This document shows, in pieces, positions 1 to 10,900 of a stretch of 64,000 nucleotides of DNA. The position numbers and the translations under genes were made by a program. This DNA is from Bradymonas sediminis. GTDB lineage: Bacteria > Myxococcota_A > Bradymonadia > Bradymonadales > Bradymonadaceae. Below the pieces are notes generated by a model that saw only the letters and a program-made list of their open reading frames with translations, did no database searches and was not told the origin of the DNA. Numbering within the stretch: the first letter of the stretch is position 1; the number at the start of each line of letters is the position of its first letter. The stretch lies in contig NZ_CP030032.1 in assembly GCF_003258315.1 (NCBI RefSeq), positions 2,395,804 to 2,459,803 on the forward strand. The letters are read 5' to 3'.

Positions 1-810
1 GTGTTGGTCAACGCCCCGCCGCATAAAACCGGCGTCACCATCCGAGGGAAATGGTCGGACCTCAACCAACTCGACGCCACCAAGATCAAGATGATCCGGG
101 TGACCATCGACGCCGGGATGGGAACCCGCGGCCAGATTCCGCTGTCGGCCGACATGATCGACCTGCCGCCGGGATTGCGCGCCGTCGACATCGAACCCAA
201 CTCGGTCCAATTCCGCCTCGAAGAGCGCCGCTCCAAGGTGGTCCCCATTCACGCAAAATTGGTGGGCGACCCCCCCGACGGCTATCGGGTCGGCAAGGTC
301 TCGGTCACCCCGCAGAAGATCACGGTCAGCGGCCCGGAGCAATCGCTGGTCCAACTCACGAAGGTCTCGACCGACCCGGTGGCCATCCAGGAGCGCACCC
401 AATCGTTTGTCGCCGATGCCTACTTGCGCGTCGACGACCCTTTGGTGGAGTATCGCCTCGATAAGCCCGCCCAAGTGTCGGTCGAGATTCTAACCCAGCA
501 AGTCGAGCGCAGCTTCCCGAATATCGGGGTCGAGGCGCTCAACGCAGACAGCGCTCTGGTCAAATCGATCAAGCCCGCCACGGTCACGTTGAACCTGCGC
601 GGCCCGAAGTCGATTATGGATTCCCTGGATCCCGACCAATTACTGGCTTCGGTTGACCTTAAGGGCGTGGCGCCCAAGGACGCACGCACGGTGGAGCGCG
701 AAGTTCAGATTCGCAATATCCCCGGCGGCGTCGAACTTTTAGGCAAGCAGCCCCAATTTTTTCGCGTTTACCTGGCTCCCCGCCCCACCGAAATTGCGGC
801 GGATGACTGA
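1..810 (+). CDS. cdaR: YbbR-like domain protein (CdaR), 5' end cut by window
   Basis: The frame is open from base 1 to a TGA at 808-810, so the true start probably lies upstream. The visible 269 residues contain repeated YbbR-type beta-rich units, roughly residues 10-85, 95-170 and 175-260, with typical phrases such as VTVSGPEQSL and VTLNLRGP. YbbR/CdaR proteins are membrane-anchored partners of the diadenylate cyclase CdaA; the N-terminal membrane anchor would be outside the window. It sits 78 bases upstream of glmM, matching the conserved cdaA-cdaR-glmM cluster that links c-di-AMP synthesis to cell-wall precursor supply. The family call rests on repeats plus context; the cyclase gene itself is not visible here. 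Confidence 0.85.
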   Translation: MLVNAPPHKTGVTIRGKWSDLNQLDATKIKMIRVTIDAGMGTRGQIPLSADMIDLPPGLRAVDIEPNSVQFRLEERRSKVVPIHAKLVGDPPDGYRVGKVSVTPQKITVSGPEQSLVQLTKVSTDPVAIQERTQSFVADAYLRVDDPLVEYRLDKPAQVSVEILTQQVERSFPNIGVEALNADSALVKSIKPATVTLNLRGPKSIMDSLDPDQLLASVDLKGVAPKDARTVEREVQIRNIPGGVELLGKQPQFFRVYLAPRPTEIAADD

Positions 811-888
811 GACCACCAAACTTTAGACTTATCCGGCGCCGCGCATCACGCGCCCCGTAAAACGTCAAATCACACTGAGATCTTCGCT

Positions 889-2262
889 ATGACTGAACGC
901 AAACTATTCGGCACCGACGGCATTCGCGGCGTGGCCAACAAATACCCGATGACGCCCGAGATTTCGGTGCGCCTCGGCCAGGCGATTGCCCATCATTTTA
1001 AGCAGGACAACCGCCTCAAGCGCGCCCCCGGTCATCACCCGCGCATCCTCATCGGCAAGGACACCCGCCTGTCGGGCTATATGTTCGAGTCTGCGCTGGC
1101 CGCCGGCATCACCAGCATGGGCGCCGACGTCCAGCTCGTCGGCCCGCTGCCAACCCCGGCCATCTCCTTCTTGACCACGAGCATGCGCGCCGACGCCGGC
1201 ATCGTCATCTCGGCCAGCCATAACGGGTTCCAGGATAACGGCATCAAGATCTTCGGCGCCGACGGATTTAAACTCCCCGACGCCGAAGAAGCGTTGCTCG
1301 AGCAGATGGTGCTCTCCGACTCGCTCAAGGGCGTGGAATCGGGCGATATCGGCAAGGCGATGCGTATCGACGACGCCGGTGGGCGCTATATCGTCTTCCT
1401 CAAAAACACCTTTCCCAAAGAGCTGAGCCTCGAGGGCGTGCGCGTGGTCATCGACTGCGCCCACGGCGCGGCCTACCGCGTCGCACCCGACGTGCTGCGC
1501 GAGCTGGGCGCCGACGTCTTTACCCTGGGCAACGAGCCCAACGGTACCAATATCAACTTCAAATGCGGCAGCACGTACCCGGAGGCGACCATCCAGCGGG
1601 TGCGCGAGACCCGCGCGGATATCGGCATCTGCCTGGACGGCGACGCCGACCGCGTCATCCTGGTCGACGAGAACGGCGAAGTCGTCGACGGTGACACCAT
1701 CCTCGCCCTGGCCGCGATGACCATGGCCCAGCAGGGAAAACTCGCAAAGAACACCCTGGTCGCCACCATCATGAGCAATATCGGCCTGGAGATCGCGCTC
1801 AAGAAACGCGATATCGCCATGGTCCGCACCGCCGTTGGCGACCGCTATGTGGTCGAAAAAATGCGCGAAGACGGCTTTAACCTGGGCGGCGAGCAGTCCG
1901 GCCACCTGATCTTCTCGGACCACACCACCACCGGCGACGGCATGTTGGCCGCCCTGCAGGTGCTCGCCATTTTGCAGCGCGAGCAACGCCCCTTGAGCGA
2001 GTTCCGAAAGCTCATCACCCCCTACCCGCAGGTCCTGGTGAACGTCAAAGTTCGCGAGATGCCCGACCTCGCCGAGCTCACCGACTTCCAAAACCACCTC
2101 GCGGCGATCGAGGAGAAGCTCGGCGACGAAGGCCGGGTCATCGTGCGCTATTCGGGCACCGAGCCCAAAGCGCGCGTCATGGTCGAGGGCCCCGAGCTCA
2201 AGCTCGTCGAGGCATATGCCGAAGAGCTGGCGGGATATCTTCGCCGTGAGATCGGCGTCTGA
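889..2262 (+). CDS. glmM: Phosphoglucosamine mutase
   Basis: Cytoplasmic enzyme that converts glucosamine-6-phosphate to glucosamine-1-phosphate on the way to UDP-GlcNAc, for peptidoglycan and lipopolysaccharide. At 457 residues it has normal family length. The N-terminus [10 protein letters not shown] is typical. The phosphorylated serine is Ser110 in [12 protein letters not shown], the metal-binding loop DGDADR starts at Asp250, the sugar-binding GGEQSGH follows, and the C-terminal phosphate-binding loop is [15 protein letters not shown]. All key residues are present. It follows cdaR, as in many bacteria. A GC-rich hairpin lies just after the stop (2272-2296). Confidence 0.97.
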   Translation: MTERKLFGTDGIRGVANKYPMTPEISVRLGQAIAHHFKQDNRLKRAPGHHPRILIGKDTRLSGYMFESALAAGITSMGADVQLVGPLPTPAISFLTTSMRADAGIVISASHNGFQDNGIKIFGADGFKLPDAEEALLEQMVLSDSLKGVESGDIGKAMRIDDAGGRYIVFLKNTFPKELSLEGVRVVIDCAHGAAYRVAPDVLRELGADVFTLGNEPNGTNINFKCGSTYPEATIQRVRETRADIGICLDGDADRVILVDENGEVVDGDTILALAAMTMAQQGKLAKNTLVATIMSNIGLEIALKKRDIAMVRTAVGDRYVVEKMREDGFNLGGEQSGHLIFSDHTTTGDGMLAALQVLAILQREQRPLSEFRKLITPYPQVLVNVKVREMPDLAELTDFQNHLAAIEEKLGDEGRVIVRYSGTEPKARVMVEGPELKLVEAYAEELAGYLRREIGV

Positions 2263-2271
2263 GTGCCGGTC

Positions 2272-2296
2272 GCGCGGGCTGCTGACCGGCCCGCGC
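2272..2296 (+). terminator. Possible hairpin after glmM
   Basis: An 8-bp perfect stem (GCGCGGGC / GCCCGCGC) with a 9-base loop begins ten bases after the glmM stop. No T-run follows, so it is at best a weak or Rho-assisted end. The rest of 2297-2531, up to pdxJ, shows nothing else recognisable. Confidence 0.3.
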
Positions 2297-2531
2297 CCGA
2301 CTCGCCATCCCCCTAATCTCCGCGATGGCCGGGGGTCCAAACCATGGACCTTCGGCCATTTTGCTTCGCGGCGCTGACCGACTATAGAGTCCATCGCGGG
2401 GCATCCTGATCACCTCGTTTTTTCCTCCATTCATGCTATAAGCAACCGCGTATAGGTCGCCCGGCGAGCTCGATATAACGAGCTTCGTTTATCTGATTAT
2501 TGAACCGTTTTCTTTCGTACGAGAGTCTATC

Positions 2532-3326
2532 ATGCCAAGCATTCGGCCGCGTCTCGGTGTTAATGTTGATCATATCGCAACCATCCGTCAGGCGCGTGGC
2601 ACGCTTTATCCCGACCCGGTTTTCGCCGCGTCGCTGGCCGAGCTGGCCGGCGCCGACCAGATTACCGTCCACCTGCGCGAAGACCGCCGTCATATCCAGG
2701 ACCGCGACGTCGAGATCCTCCGGCGCACCGTCACCACTCGGCTGAACCTCGAGATGGCGGCCACCGAAGAGATGCTCAAGATCGCCCTGGATATCCGCCC
2801 GGATATGATCACCCTGGTCCCCGAAAAGCGCGAAGAGCAGACCACCGAGGGTGGGCTGTCGGTCGTCGACAATCACAAGCGACTGGCTGAGTATATCGAG
2901 CGGGTGCGCGAGACCGGCGCCCATATCAGCCTCTTCATCGACCCGGACCTCGCCCAGATCGAGGCGAGCGCCGACATCGGCGCCGAGATCGTCGAGATTC
3001 ACACCGGCGACTTCTGCATGGCCGCCGCCGAGTTCACCAATACGAAGGTGAGCTACGAATACGACCGCGATGAAGAGCTCAATAAGCTCATCGTCGGCGC
3101 GCGCAAGGCGGCCCAATTGGGCATGACGGTCGCCGCCGGCCACGGCATCGACTATAAAAACGTCCTGGATATCGCGGCGATTCCGGAGTTCGAGGAGTTC
3201 AATATCGGCCACGCCATCGTCGCGCGCGCCTCATTGGTCGGCTTCGAGCGCGCGGTGCGCGAGATGATCGACGCGATGCAATTAGGACGAAATCAAGGAA
3301 CCCCCGATGAAACTCGTCACGCCTGA
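2532..3326 (+). CDS. pdxJ: Pyridoxine 5'-phosphate synthase
   Basis: Condenses 1-deoxyxylulose 5-phosphate with 3-amino-2-oxopropyl phosphate to give pyridoxine 5'-phosphate, the last ring-forming step of the DXP-dependent vitamin B6 route. The 264-residue protein shows the family hallmarks: [17 protein letters not shown] at the start, [18 protein letters not shown], the catalytic-Glu region [25 protein letters not shown], and [10 protein letters not shown] followed by [11 protein letters not shown] at the C-terminus. The start is the ATG at 2532. The gene overlaps the next one by 20 bases. In many proteobacteria acpS follows pdxJ directly; here it is absent and the NAD(P)HX repair gene takes its place. 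Confidence 0.96.
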   Translation: MPSIRPRLGVNVDHIATIRQARGTLYPDPVFAASLAELAGADQITVHLREDRRHIQDRDVEILRRTVTTRLNLEMAATEEMLKIALDIRPDMITLVPEKREEQTTEGGLSVVDNHKRLAEYIERVRETGAHISLFIDPDLAQIEASADIGAEIVEIHTGDFCMAAAEFTNTKVSYEYDRDEELNKLIVGARKAAQLGMTVAAGHGIDYKNVLDIAAIPEFEEFNIGHAIVARASLVGFERAVREMIDAMQLGRNQGTPDETRHA

Positions 3327-4962
3327 ACAAATGCGCGAGATGGACCGGCGCACCATCGAAGATGTCGGCCTGCCCGGCATGCTCTTGATGGAGCGCGCCG
3401 CCCTCGGCGCGGTGCGCGTCGCGCTGCGCACCATCGAAGACGCGGTCGGCTCGCGCATCGCGCCCGCCTCGGCGAGCCGCCCGCGCAGCATCGGCATCTT
3501 ATGCGGCGGCGGCAATAACGGCGGCGACGGCTTTGCCATGGCGCGCCTGCTCGCCGAGCATCACTACACGCCCGCCATCGTGCTGCTCAGCCCCGCCGCC
3601 TCCCTGCCCCCGGATGCCGCGCTAAACCTCCAGATCGCCCAGACCTTGGGCCTGGAGCTGCACGACTTGAGCGCGGTCGCGCCCGAGGACATCCACGCGC
3701 GCCTTGAACAAATACGCGACGCGCACCTGCTCAAAGGCGACCTGGTCGCCTGGTGCGACGCGCTCCTGGGCACCGGGCTGGACCGGGCGCCGCAGGGTCG
3801 CTACGCCCAGGCGGTCGCGTTCCTCAACGCCGAATACGCCCGCGACTATCCGCGCATCATCGCCGTCGATATCCCCACCGGCCTCAACGCTGCGACCGGA
3901 CAAGTGCTGGGCGAGGCGGTCCAGGCGCACGCGACCGCGACCTTTGGCTGCGCCAAGATCGGCCAAATGCTCTACCCCGGACGCGCGCTCTGCGGCGCCC
4001 TGGAGGTCGTCGAGATCGGCATCCCCCCAACCATCGCCGACCAGGTCGGCTACGCCGGATGCGCGCTGAACGCCGGCTGGGCCAAACACCGCATCGCGCC
4101 GCGCCCGCGCGACACCCACAAGGGCTTAAGCGGCAAGGTTCTGCTGCTCGCCGGCAGCGAAGACACGACCGGCGCGGCGCTGCTTGCCGCCCGAGGCGCG
4201 CTTCGCTCGGGCGCGGGACTTCTGACCGTGGGCACCCACGCCGATGTCATCCCGCGCATCGCCCAGGCCATCCCGGACGCGATGGCCACCCGCATGCTCG
4301 CCCACGTGCCGGACGGAAATTGCGAGGAGCGCCTGCGCGAGCGCTCCGAGATGCTCGACGCCATCGGCATCGGCCCGGGCATCGGCACCTCCGACGGCAG
4401 CATGCAGCAGCTCAACGCGCTGCTCGACAGCGAAGCGCCCTACGTCGTCATCGACGCCGACGCGCTGACGGTCCTGGCCAAGGCCTCCGACTATGAACAC
4501 GTGCGCGCCTTCTCGCTGCCCGACCCTGCGGGTCAACCGCGAGTCGTCCTCACGCCCCACCCGGCCGAGATGGCCCGCCTGAGCCGCTGTCGCATGAGCG
4601 ATATCCTCGCCGCACCGGTCCAAAAGGCCCAGGAATTGGCCCAAATAACCGGCGCGATCGTCGTTCTCAAATTGGCGAGCACCATCGTGGCGGCCCCCGA
4701 CGGCGAATTGGCGTTTAACCAGAGCGGCGGCCCGGGCATGGCCACCGGCGGCACCGGCGACGTGCTCACCGGCGTCATCACCGCGCGCCTGGCCGAAACC
4801 CACGCCACCGGCGCGGCCACGCGCATCTTCGACGTCGTATGCCTGGCCGTTTACGCCCACGGATTGGCCGGCGAGCGCGCCGCGGCCGAGTTGGGCGTGC
4901 GTGGCATGAGCGCAGCTGACCTGGCCCTGCAATTGCCCCGCGTGTGGAAAGATCTGGAATGA
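3307..4962 (+). CDS. nnr: Bifunctional NAD(P)H-hydrate epimerase / ADP-dependent NAD(P)H-hydrate dehydratase
   Basis: Repairs NADHX and NADPHX, the hydrated and damaged forms of the cofactors. The N-terminal YjeF_N epimerase domain (about residues 1-235) has [21 protein letters not shown] and the loop [16 protein letters not shown]. The C-terminal dehydratase domain (about 250-551, ribokinase-like) has [21 protein letters not shown] and the nucleotide-binding [11 protein letters not shown]. The 551-residue length is normal for the fused form. It overlaps pdxJ by 20 bases and overlaps the next gene in an ATGA, so the three are probably co-translated. The product is cytoplasmic. Confidence 0.95.
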   Translation: MKLVTPEQMREMDRRTIEDVGLPGMLLMERAALGAVRVALRTIEDAVGSRIAPASASRPRSIGILCGGGNNGGDGFAMARLLAEHHYTPAIVLLSPAASLPPDAALNLQIAQTLGLELHDLSAVAPEDIHARLEQIRDAHLLKGDLVAWCDALLGTGLDRAPQGRYAQAVAFLNAEYARDYPRIIAVDIPTGLNAATGQVLGEAVQAHATATFGCAKIGQMLYPGRALCGALEVVEIGIPPTIADQVGYAGCALNAGWAKHRIAPRPRDTHKGLSGKVLLLAGSEDTTGAALLAARGALRSGAGLLTVGTHADVIPRIAQAIPDAMATRMLAHVPDGNCEERLRERSEMLDAIGIGPGIGTSDGSMQQLNALLDSEAPYVVIDADALTVLAKASDYEHVRAFSLPDPAGQPRVVLTPHPAEMARLSRCRMSDILAAPVQKAQELAQITGAIVVLKLASTIVAAPDGELAFNQSGGPGMATGGTGDVLTGVITARLAETHATGAATRIFDVVCLAVYAHGLAGERAAAELGVRGMSAADLALQLPRVWKDLE

Positions 4963-6248
4963 AGCACCCGCGCCCCTCAAATGCGGCCGCCGCGGTCCTG
5001 TTGACGCTGCTCATGCTCGGCGCGTGCTCGGACGCCTACGAGCAGAGCGGCCCCTCCGATATCGTACTTGAGGGGCAACTCTGCTCGCCGTCCACCCCCG
5101 ATTGCCCCCGCCTCAAATTCCTGAAACGCCCCAATGAATTGGGCGCCAATCGCCTTGATTTCCGCCTGAGCAACCATGGCGCGCCCGCAACTATCACCGT
5201 CATCGCCGCCCTGGAATCCCAGGATGGCGAACCCGACGCGGGCCTCGCCGACGCTGGCCTAACAGACGCCGGCGACCCTGGCGCCGACCCATCCGACGAG
5301 CCCAGCGGCGTCACCCGCAGCTACCAACTCGCCCGTGATGAGTCGGTGAGCGACCGATTCGTCCCCGAGGAACTCCTGACGGTGTCGACCTTTGCGCTGA
5401 TCTTGGACTGCGACGGCTGCGAGGCAACCCTCGACTATGTGCTGGCGACCGAGCCCCTTGAGTGCCGCATCGACAACGACTGCTCGAGCTCCTGGGTCTG
5501 CAGCCGCGCCGACGGGCGCTGCGTCGAATGCCTGGCCGACTCCGACTGCAGCAACACCCAGACCTGCGACCTTGGGACCCAGCAATGCACGCCGGTGGAC
5601 CTCGGCGGATGCTCCAGCGCCCCGACGAGCACACCGCCGGTCCTCCCCGTCGCGATTCTCCTGCTCTTCGCGCTGGGCTTCAAGCTCACCCGAACCGGCC
5701 ACGACCGCCCCGGCGCGCTCTTTTTGCTCGCCGCCATCGCCACCATCGGCCTGAGCCCAGCCCCCGCCCAGGCCGCCTCGCCCACCGCCAGCGTCCAGCT
5801 CGGCGTCGGCCCTCGCCTGCTGACCGGAAAACTCGGCGACGCGACCCTGCGGGGCATCGGCCTCAAAGTCAGCCAGGAGGTGCGCAGCCAATACGTCGGC
5901 GGCCAGCTCACCCTTGGTACCAGCTATTTCGTGACCACCCAGGACGGCCCGCCGCTGTCCAACGAACTCCAATTGTATTCGGTCGCCATCGGTCCCCAAT
6001 TCTACCTGCCGCTGGGCCCCGTAGAGTTCGCCCTGGGCGGCGACTTTCGCCATATCGGCGTCGTGACCAATAGCCTCGTGCGCCTGACCGGCCCCGACCT
6101 CAACTACCTGGGCGCCGGCGCCACCCTGCAGGCCCGCTACCAAATCGGCGGCCTCGCCGTGATGCTCGACAGCGGCTTTCACCCGATCTTTGGGCTCGAA
6201 AGCTCGCTATTCTCGATGCATATTTCGGTGGGACTGGCGACGGATTGA
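4959..6248 (+). CDS. Lipoprotein with Cys-rich region, internal MYXO-CTERM-like segment and C-terminal beta-barrel-like domain
   Basis: Unrecognised 429-residue protein. The start chosen is the ATG at 4959, which overlaps the nnr stop (ATGA) and begins a lipoprotein signal peptide with lipobox LGAC. Then come a secreted domain, an Asp/Ala-rich stretch (about 85-110), and a Cys-rich stretch with pairs such as CRIDNDC, CVECLADSDC and CDLGTQQC. About residue 215 is a segment resembling a MYXO-CTERM sorting tag: a Gly-Gly-Cys, a short linker, the hydrophobic run LPVAILLLFALGF, then basic residues. Directly after is a second signal-peptide-like stretch ending AQA/AS, then about 160 residues with alternating strands like an outer-membrane beta-barrel. 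It looks like two secreted proteins joined in one frame. There is no stop or plausible internal ATG/GTG near the junction. Function unknown. Confidence 0.7.
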   Translation: MKHPRPSNAAAAVLLTLLMLGACSDAYEQSGPSDIVLEGQLCSPSTPDCPRLKFLKRPNELGANRLDFRLSNHGAPATITVIAALESQDGEPDAGLADAGLTDAGDPGADPSDEPSGVTRSYQLARDESVSDRFVPEELLTVSTFALILDCDGCEATLDYVLATEPLECRIDNDCSSSWVCSRADGRCVECLADSDCSNTQTCDLGTQQCTPVDLGGCSSAPTSTPPVLPVAILLLFALGFKLTRTGHDRPGALFLLAAIATIGLSPAPAQAASPTASVQLGVGPRLLTGKLGDATLRGIGLKVSQEVRSQYVGGQLTLGTSYFVTTQDGPPLSNELQLYSVAIGPQFYLPLGPVEFALGGDFRHIGVVTNSLVRLTGPDLNYLGAGATLQARYQIGGLAVMLDSGFHPIFGLESSLFSMHISVGLATD

Positions 6249-6299
6249 GCGCCCCGGGCCGCCCCCGGGCGCGCAGCGATTGGGAGCCACTACAAACGC

Positions 6300-6480
6300 G
6301 GGCGGACCCATTGCCGAGGCTCGTCGAGCCTGGGCAGGCGGTGGCGGACCCATTTGCCGAGGCTCGCTGAGCCTCTTTCGGCGGTCGCGGACCGATTTTC
6401 GAGGCTCGTCGAGCCTCCCCGGGCGGTCGCGGACCGATTTGCCGAGGCTCGTCGAGCCTCCTTGGGCGGTCGGAGACCGT
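6300..6480. repeat. Four tandem palindromic repeats, 42-43 bp period
   Basis: Four copies of the palindrome AGGCTCGTCGAGCCT lie at 6317-6331, 6360-6374 (one base variant, GCTGA for GTCGA), 6402-6416 and 6445-6459. They are separated by a conserved spacer with GGCGGTCGCGGACCGATTT. The array fills most of the 316-base gap between two convergent genes (stops at 6248 and 6565), so it may act as a two-way transcription end or a nucleoid-binding site. There is no transposase or CRISPR-like unique spacer. Confidence 0.85.
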
Positions 6481-6564
6481 TTGCGCGCTGATGACGGGGC
6501 CCAATGGGTATCTATGGGCCATTTCGGGACAGGAATCGCGAGCCAGGACTCCGGCGCGCTCGCG

Positions 6565-7842
6565 TTATTCTCCCTCCAAATCCCCACCATATCGCCACCA
6601 CACAAACCCAAGCCCCAACAAAATCGGCAAGATAAACGCCAGCGGCAGCCAGATATTCTGGTTAAACATCGGCAATAGCTTGAGCGGCAGCAACACCAGG
6701 CCGAGGCCCGTGAGCACAATCCACAGCGGGCGAAGCCAGCGACGGGCCGCGGTGGAGCCGATGGCCAGCGCGATGCCCAGCGGCAGCAGCAAGAAGGTCA
6801 GGGGGTTTCCGAGCAGGAGGTTCTCGCCGTGGTAGGTCACCGTGTGGTCGGTGATGGCCCACATGACCGCCAGGGCGAGCCCGGGGATGCCGATGACCAG
6901 GCCAATGAGCGCGTTATAGAGGCCGAAGGCGACGCGGCGGCCCTTTGAGGTGGGCGCGCCGAAATAGCCGCGGCCAAGCCACGCGCCCAGCGCGCCGAGC
7001 AGGATGCCCAGGGCGAGCGCGCCGGGCCAGCGGGTGGGGACCTCCTCGGGGGTGGGCTCGATATCGGCCTCAAAATACACGAGTTCATCGACCACCAGCG
7101 GCACCGTCTCGCCGGCCTTATTGACGTATTCGAGCTCCTGGATCACCTCCTCGAGTTCGCCGGGCAAGAACATCTCCTCCCAGCGGGTCACGGGGTCGTC
7201 GATATCGTTATTCATCAGGAACATCAGCAGCATCTCGACGGCCGGGTTGCGCGCGGCGTGGCGGCGCGTGTGGTCGCGCAGGGTTTGCCCGGTGGGTTTG
7301 GCCGCGGCGGCGCTGAGTTGGCCGTCGATCGCGTGGTCGATCAGGTCGCGAATGCGCGTGGAGCAATTGTCGAAATAATGGTGATAGAGATAGTCGCGGT
7401 TGTCCGGGTGGACGTTGACGGCCAGCGCCATCGCGATCTCCTGGCGCACCTCGGGCTCTAAATTGAGCTCCAATACCCGCACGCTTCGGTTCGAGCGCTT
7501 ATAGAATTCGTAGGTGCGATACACCGGCGCCTCGCCCACCCAGAACCACAGCCGGCCCATGGCGAATTTTGCCAGCATGCCCTTTCCGAAGGAGAACATG
7601 CCGTAATTATACATGCGCCGGTGGTTCAGGCGCGGGTCCTCGACCACCATGGCGATATGGCCAAACCAGCTCACGATCTCGTCGCCCGGGCTAAAGATGA
7701 CCACCTTGATCTTGAGGTCTTCGGGCTGGCTATGCCCGGTCTCCCACGGCGGCGGCGCGGCCGCGGCGGTGGGGAGAAATGACGTCCAGCAAGCGAGGAC
7801 AAAGACCATCGCCGCGAATATTTTTAGCCAAGCACTTCTCAT
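6565..7842 (-). CDS. DUF4105 / Lnb N-terminal-like periplasmic domain membrane protein
   Basis: A 425-residue protein with an N-terminal signal peptide (hydrophobic residues about 5-28, ending TAAA). The periplasmic domain at about 40-260 carries DUF4105 landmarks: the conserved His in WFGHIAMV and Cys in YHHYFDNCSTRIRDLID, the putative Cys/His catalytic pair. Five hydrophobic segments fill the C-terminal third (about 270-418), with a charged tail. In enterococci, Lnb proteins with this type of domain transfer acyl chains on lipoproteins; whether that applies here is inference. It is the last gene of the tamB-tamA unit, 80 bases downstream of tamA. It could alternatively be a papain-like hydrolase of unknown target. 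Confidence 0.8.
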   Translation of the reverse strand: MRSAWLKIFAAMVFVLACWTSFLPTAAAAPPPWETGHSQPEDLKIKVVIFSPGDEIVSWFGHIAMVVEDPRLNHRRMYNYGMFSFGKGMLAKFAMGRLWFWVGEAPVYRTYEFYKRSNRSVRVLELNLEPEVRQEIAMALAVNVHPDNRDYLYHHYFDNCSTRIRDLIDHAIDGQLSAAAAKPTGQTLRDHTRRHAARNPAVEMLLMFLMNNDIDDPVTRWEEMFLPGELEEVIQELEYVNKAGETVPLVVDELVYFEADIEPTPEEVPTRWPGALALGILLGALGAWLGRGYFGAPTSKGRRVAFGLYNALIGLVIGIPGLALAVMWAITDHTVTYHGENLLLGNPLTFLLLPLGIALAIGSTAARRWLRPLWIVLTGLGLVLLPLKLLPMFNQNIWLPLAFILPILLGLGFVWWRYGGDLEGE

Positions 7843-7922
7843 GATCGGATGCCTTATAAGTTCTCGAATCCAGCGCGCAAGCTGAACCTTGGCGGCTCAA
7901 GCCTGCGCTCGCAATAGGATAG

Positions 7923-10900
7923 TTAAAAAGAATAGCCCAGATTAAAATTCAACGTCCCGAAGCTCTCGCCGGGGCGTCGGTCCAGGACCATGCCATAGTC
8001 GAATACCAGTGGAATCTGGTCGACGATGAGATAGCGCACGCCGAGCCCCGCCGCGCTTCGCACCTTCGCGAACGGATGCTCGCCGCCAAACGCGTCCTCA
8101 TAACAGCCGATGCGCGTCGCGCTATTCTCGGTCGAAGAAAAACAATCCACCAAAAGACCCGCGTCGAAGAAGACCGCGCCATAAACATTTAGTTGGCGAA
8201 TCAGCGGATAGCGCAGCTCGGCGTTATAATTGATCATAAATTCGCCGCCGCTTGGGACCTCGTTTCGCAGCGGCCCGAGCGCGTCATTGCCGAAGCCGCG
8301 CACGCTGCCGCCGCCGCCCAGATGGAAGCGCTCGTCCTCGGTGACCAGGCGGTCGCGCTCAAAGAGCGGAATGATATGCCCGTACCCAATGCCCTGCCCG
8401 AGCACCAGGTCGTCGGTCAGGGGCAAATAATAGCTCACGCGCATGAGCAGGCGCAGGTAGGCGTCCGAGATCGCCGACTCGCCGCCCTGGGCAAGCGTGG
8501 CGCCCGAGACCAGCGCCGGCTGGGCCTGCACATAATAGCCCTGGCTCGGGTTGAGCGGGCTGTCGCGGCGATCCAGCGTCACCTCGGGGATCAGCTTGCC
8601 GGTGACCCGCCGCGGCGAGAAGATGCGCCGCCCGTCAACCGTCGGGTCGGCGGGGGTCCACAGCGCCGCCTGTTTTCCCTCGATGCCAAACGAGACATAG
8701 AGGCGCTCGAGCAATTCGCGCAGCTCTTTTCGCAGCCCCAGCCGCAGCCCCCACTCCTCGCGCAGGATATTCTCCTCGCTCACCCCCACCAGGTCGAGCA
8801 TATAAAAGGGTGAGATGGTCAGCGCCAATTTATCGACGCCGGTCCACCCTTTTAGAAAACGCGGGTGCTCATAGATCAGCTCCGCCCCGACCAGATAATC
8901 CAGCGCCTTGACCGGGTCCGCGCTCGCCAGCCCCGCGCTCTCGGTGCCCGCCTGAAATAATTGCAGCGAGTCGAAGGCGCCGATGACCCGCGGGCGAAAG
9001 CGCTGCGCCCGCCCGAAGAGGTTATCGTCATTATATTGGGTCTCGCCGGTGACCAGCAGTCGCCGCGCGTCCGAGAGCAGGTCGCGTCCCTCGAACCCAA
9101 ACTTAAAATCCAGATAGCGGTTGCGGCTCTCCTCGACGCTGATCAGCAGCGCGGCGGTCGCGTTGTCCTGCTCACGTGCCTGACGATCCAGGCCGATCGC
9201 CTCGACCGAGACCGAGTCGAAGATCCCCAGCGAGCGCATATTGCCCTGCCCTTTGAGCAGCTCGCGCACGTCGAAAACATCGCCGGTTCGAAGCGGCAAT
9301 TCCTGGTAAATAAGCCCCGTATTGGTGTTGAAATTCCCCTTGAGCAAGAGCTCACCGACTCGGACAAACGGCCCCTCTTCGATCGTGTGGACCACCCGAA
9401 CCTCGCCCTGGCGGATGCCGCCACCGGGGACGCATTGCTCCTCGTCGCGAATGCGGGGGCAGACGCGCGTCGCCTCGGCCCCCGAGCTCCACTGGCAGAG
9501 CTTGTCGAGGTCTTCCATCGAGGCGGCCACACACCCGGCCGGCAGCCTCGGCGCGTCGCACGGAACCTGCTCCCCGCTGAGCGTGTGGCAGGTCGTCTCG
9601 ACCTCGGCCAGGGGGTAGCCGTAGGAGGCGTAGAGCTGGACCAGGCGCGAGCGGTCGGCCCGGATTTGCAGCGGCCGCACCGCACCGCCGGAGTGCACCT
9701 TCACCTCGGCGTTGAGAATCCCCTCGGTGAGGGTTCGGTTGCCGCGAAAACGCACCTGGCGAACCCGCGCCCGCGGGTTTTCGTCGATATAAATATGGAT
9801 GCGCATCGCCCCTTTGCCGGGCAATAATTGCAGCTCAAAACGCGTCGCTCGCGCCTGCAAATAACCGCGCTCATGATAATATTGCTCGAGGCGATTCAGG
9901 TCATCGAGCAGCTGCTCGCCCTGCAAATAACCGCCCTCAGTGAACAGCCCGAAGGTGCGGGTGCCGAACTCGGCCAGCAGCACCTCGCTCTTAAAATGCC
10001 GATTCCCGTGCAGCACGATATCCTCAATCGTCAGCCGCGGGCCGGCGTCGATGTCGAAGATCAACTCGCGGTCCAGGCGGTCGCGCCGCTCCTCGACGCC
10101 GCGCACCTGGGCGAAGGGATAACCGCGCGTCTCAAAGAGCTGGCGAATCGCGCGCTCGGCGCGCCGAATCTCTTCGGGGTCCACAAAGCCGGACTCAAAA
10201 AACGGCAACTCAGCGCGAAGGTCGTCGATGGGAAACTCAACGTCGCCCCGGAATTCCACCTTCCATTGCGGCCCCTCCGAGACGTCGACGAGCATATCGA
10301 CGCAGCCGCGCGCCGGGTCTTTTTTAGCCACCCGGCCCACGATCCTCGCCTGAAAAAACCCGAGCTCTCGATAATGCTGAATCAGCGCGTCGAGCCCTTC
10401 TTTAAAACGGTCGGTGGTGAACTTCGGCGCGGTGATGCCGAAGCGGCGCACCAAGACCGAATGCCCGGCGAGGAGCTTCTCCTGGGCTGCCTCGTAGTTG
10501 AGCGAGCGAAGCCCGCGAAAACCCATCTCGCAGATCTCGAGCTCCTCGCCCTTCTTGATGCGAAAGACGACATCGACCAGATGTTTGTTCCCCAGGACTT
10601 CGCGCACCGAGATATTGATCTTGGTGCCAAAGAACCCGAATTTCTCGAATTCGTTGATGAGGGTCCACAATTGGGTCGCGGCCTTCGTCGCGTCCTGGCG
10701 ATAGGGCTGGGCCTGGCGATAGATCAATAATTTGCGCAGATCCGACTCAAAGGGAGCGCCGTCGACCCCCTTGAACTCAACCCGGCGAATCAGGACCGCC
10801 CCGCGCGCCTTAATCTCGAGCGCGACGCCCTGGGCGTCGAGCTCCGAGCTGACGTCCATCTCCTCAAAAAAACCGGTCTGCCCGAGCCGGCGCTCGGCGC

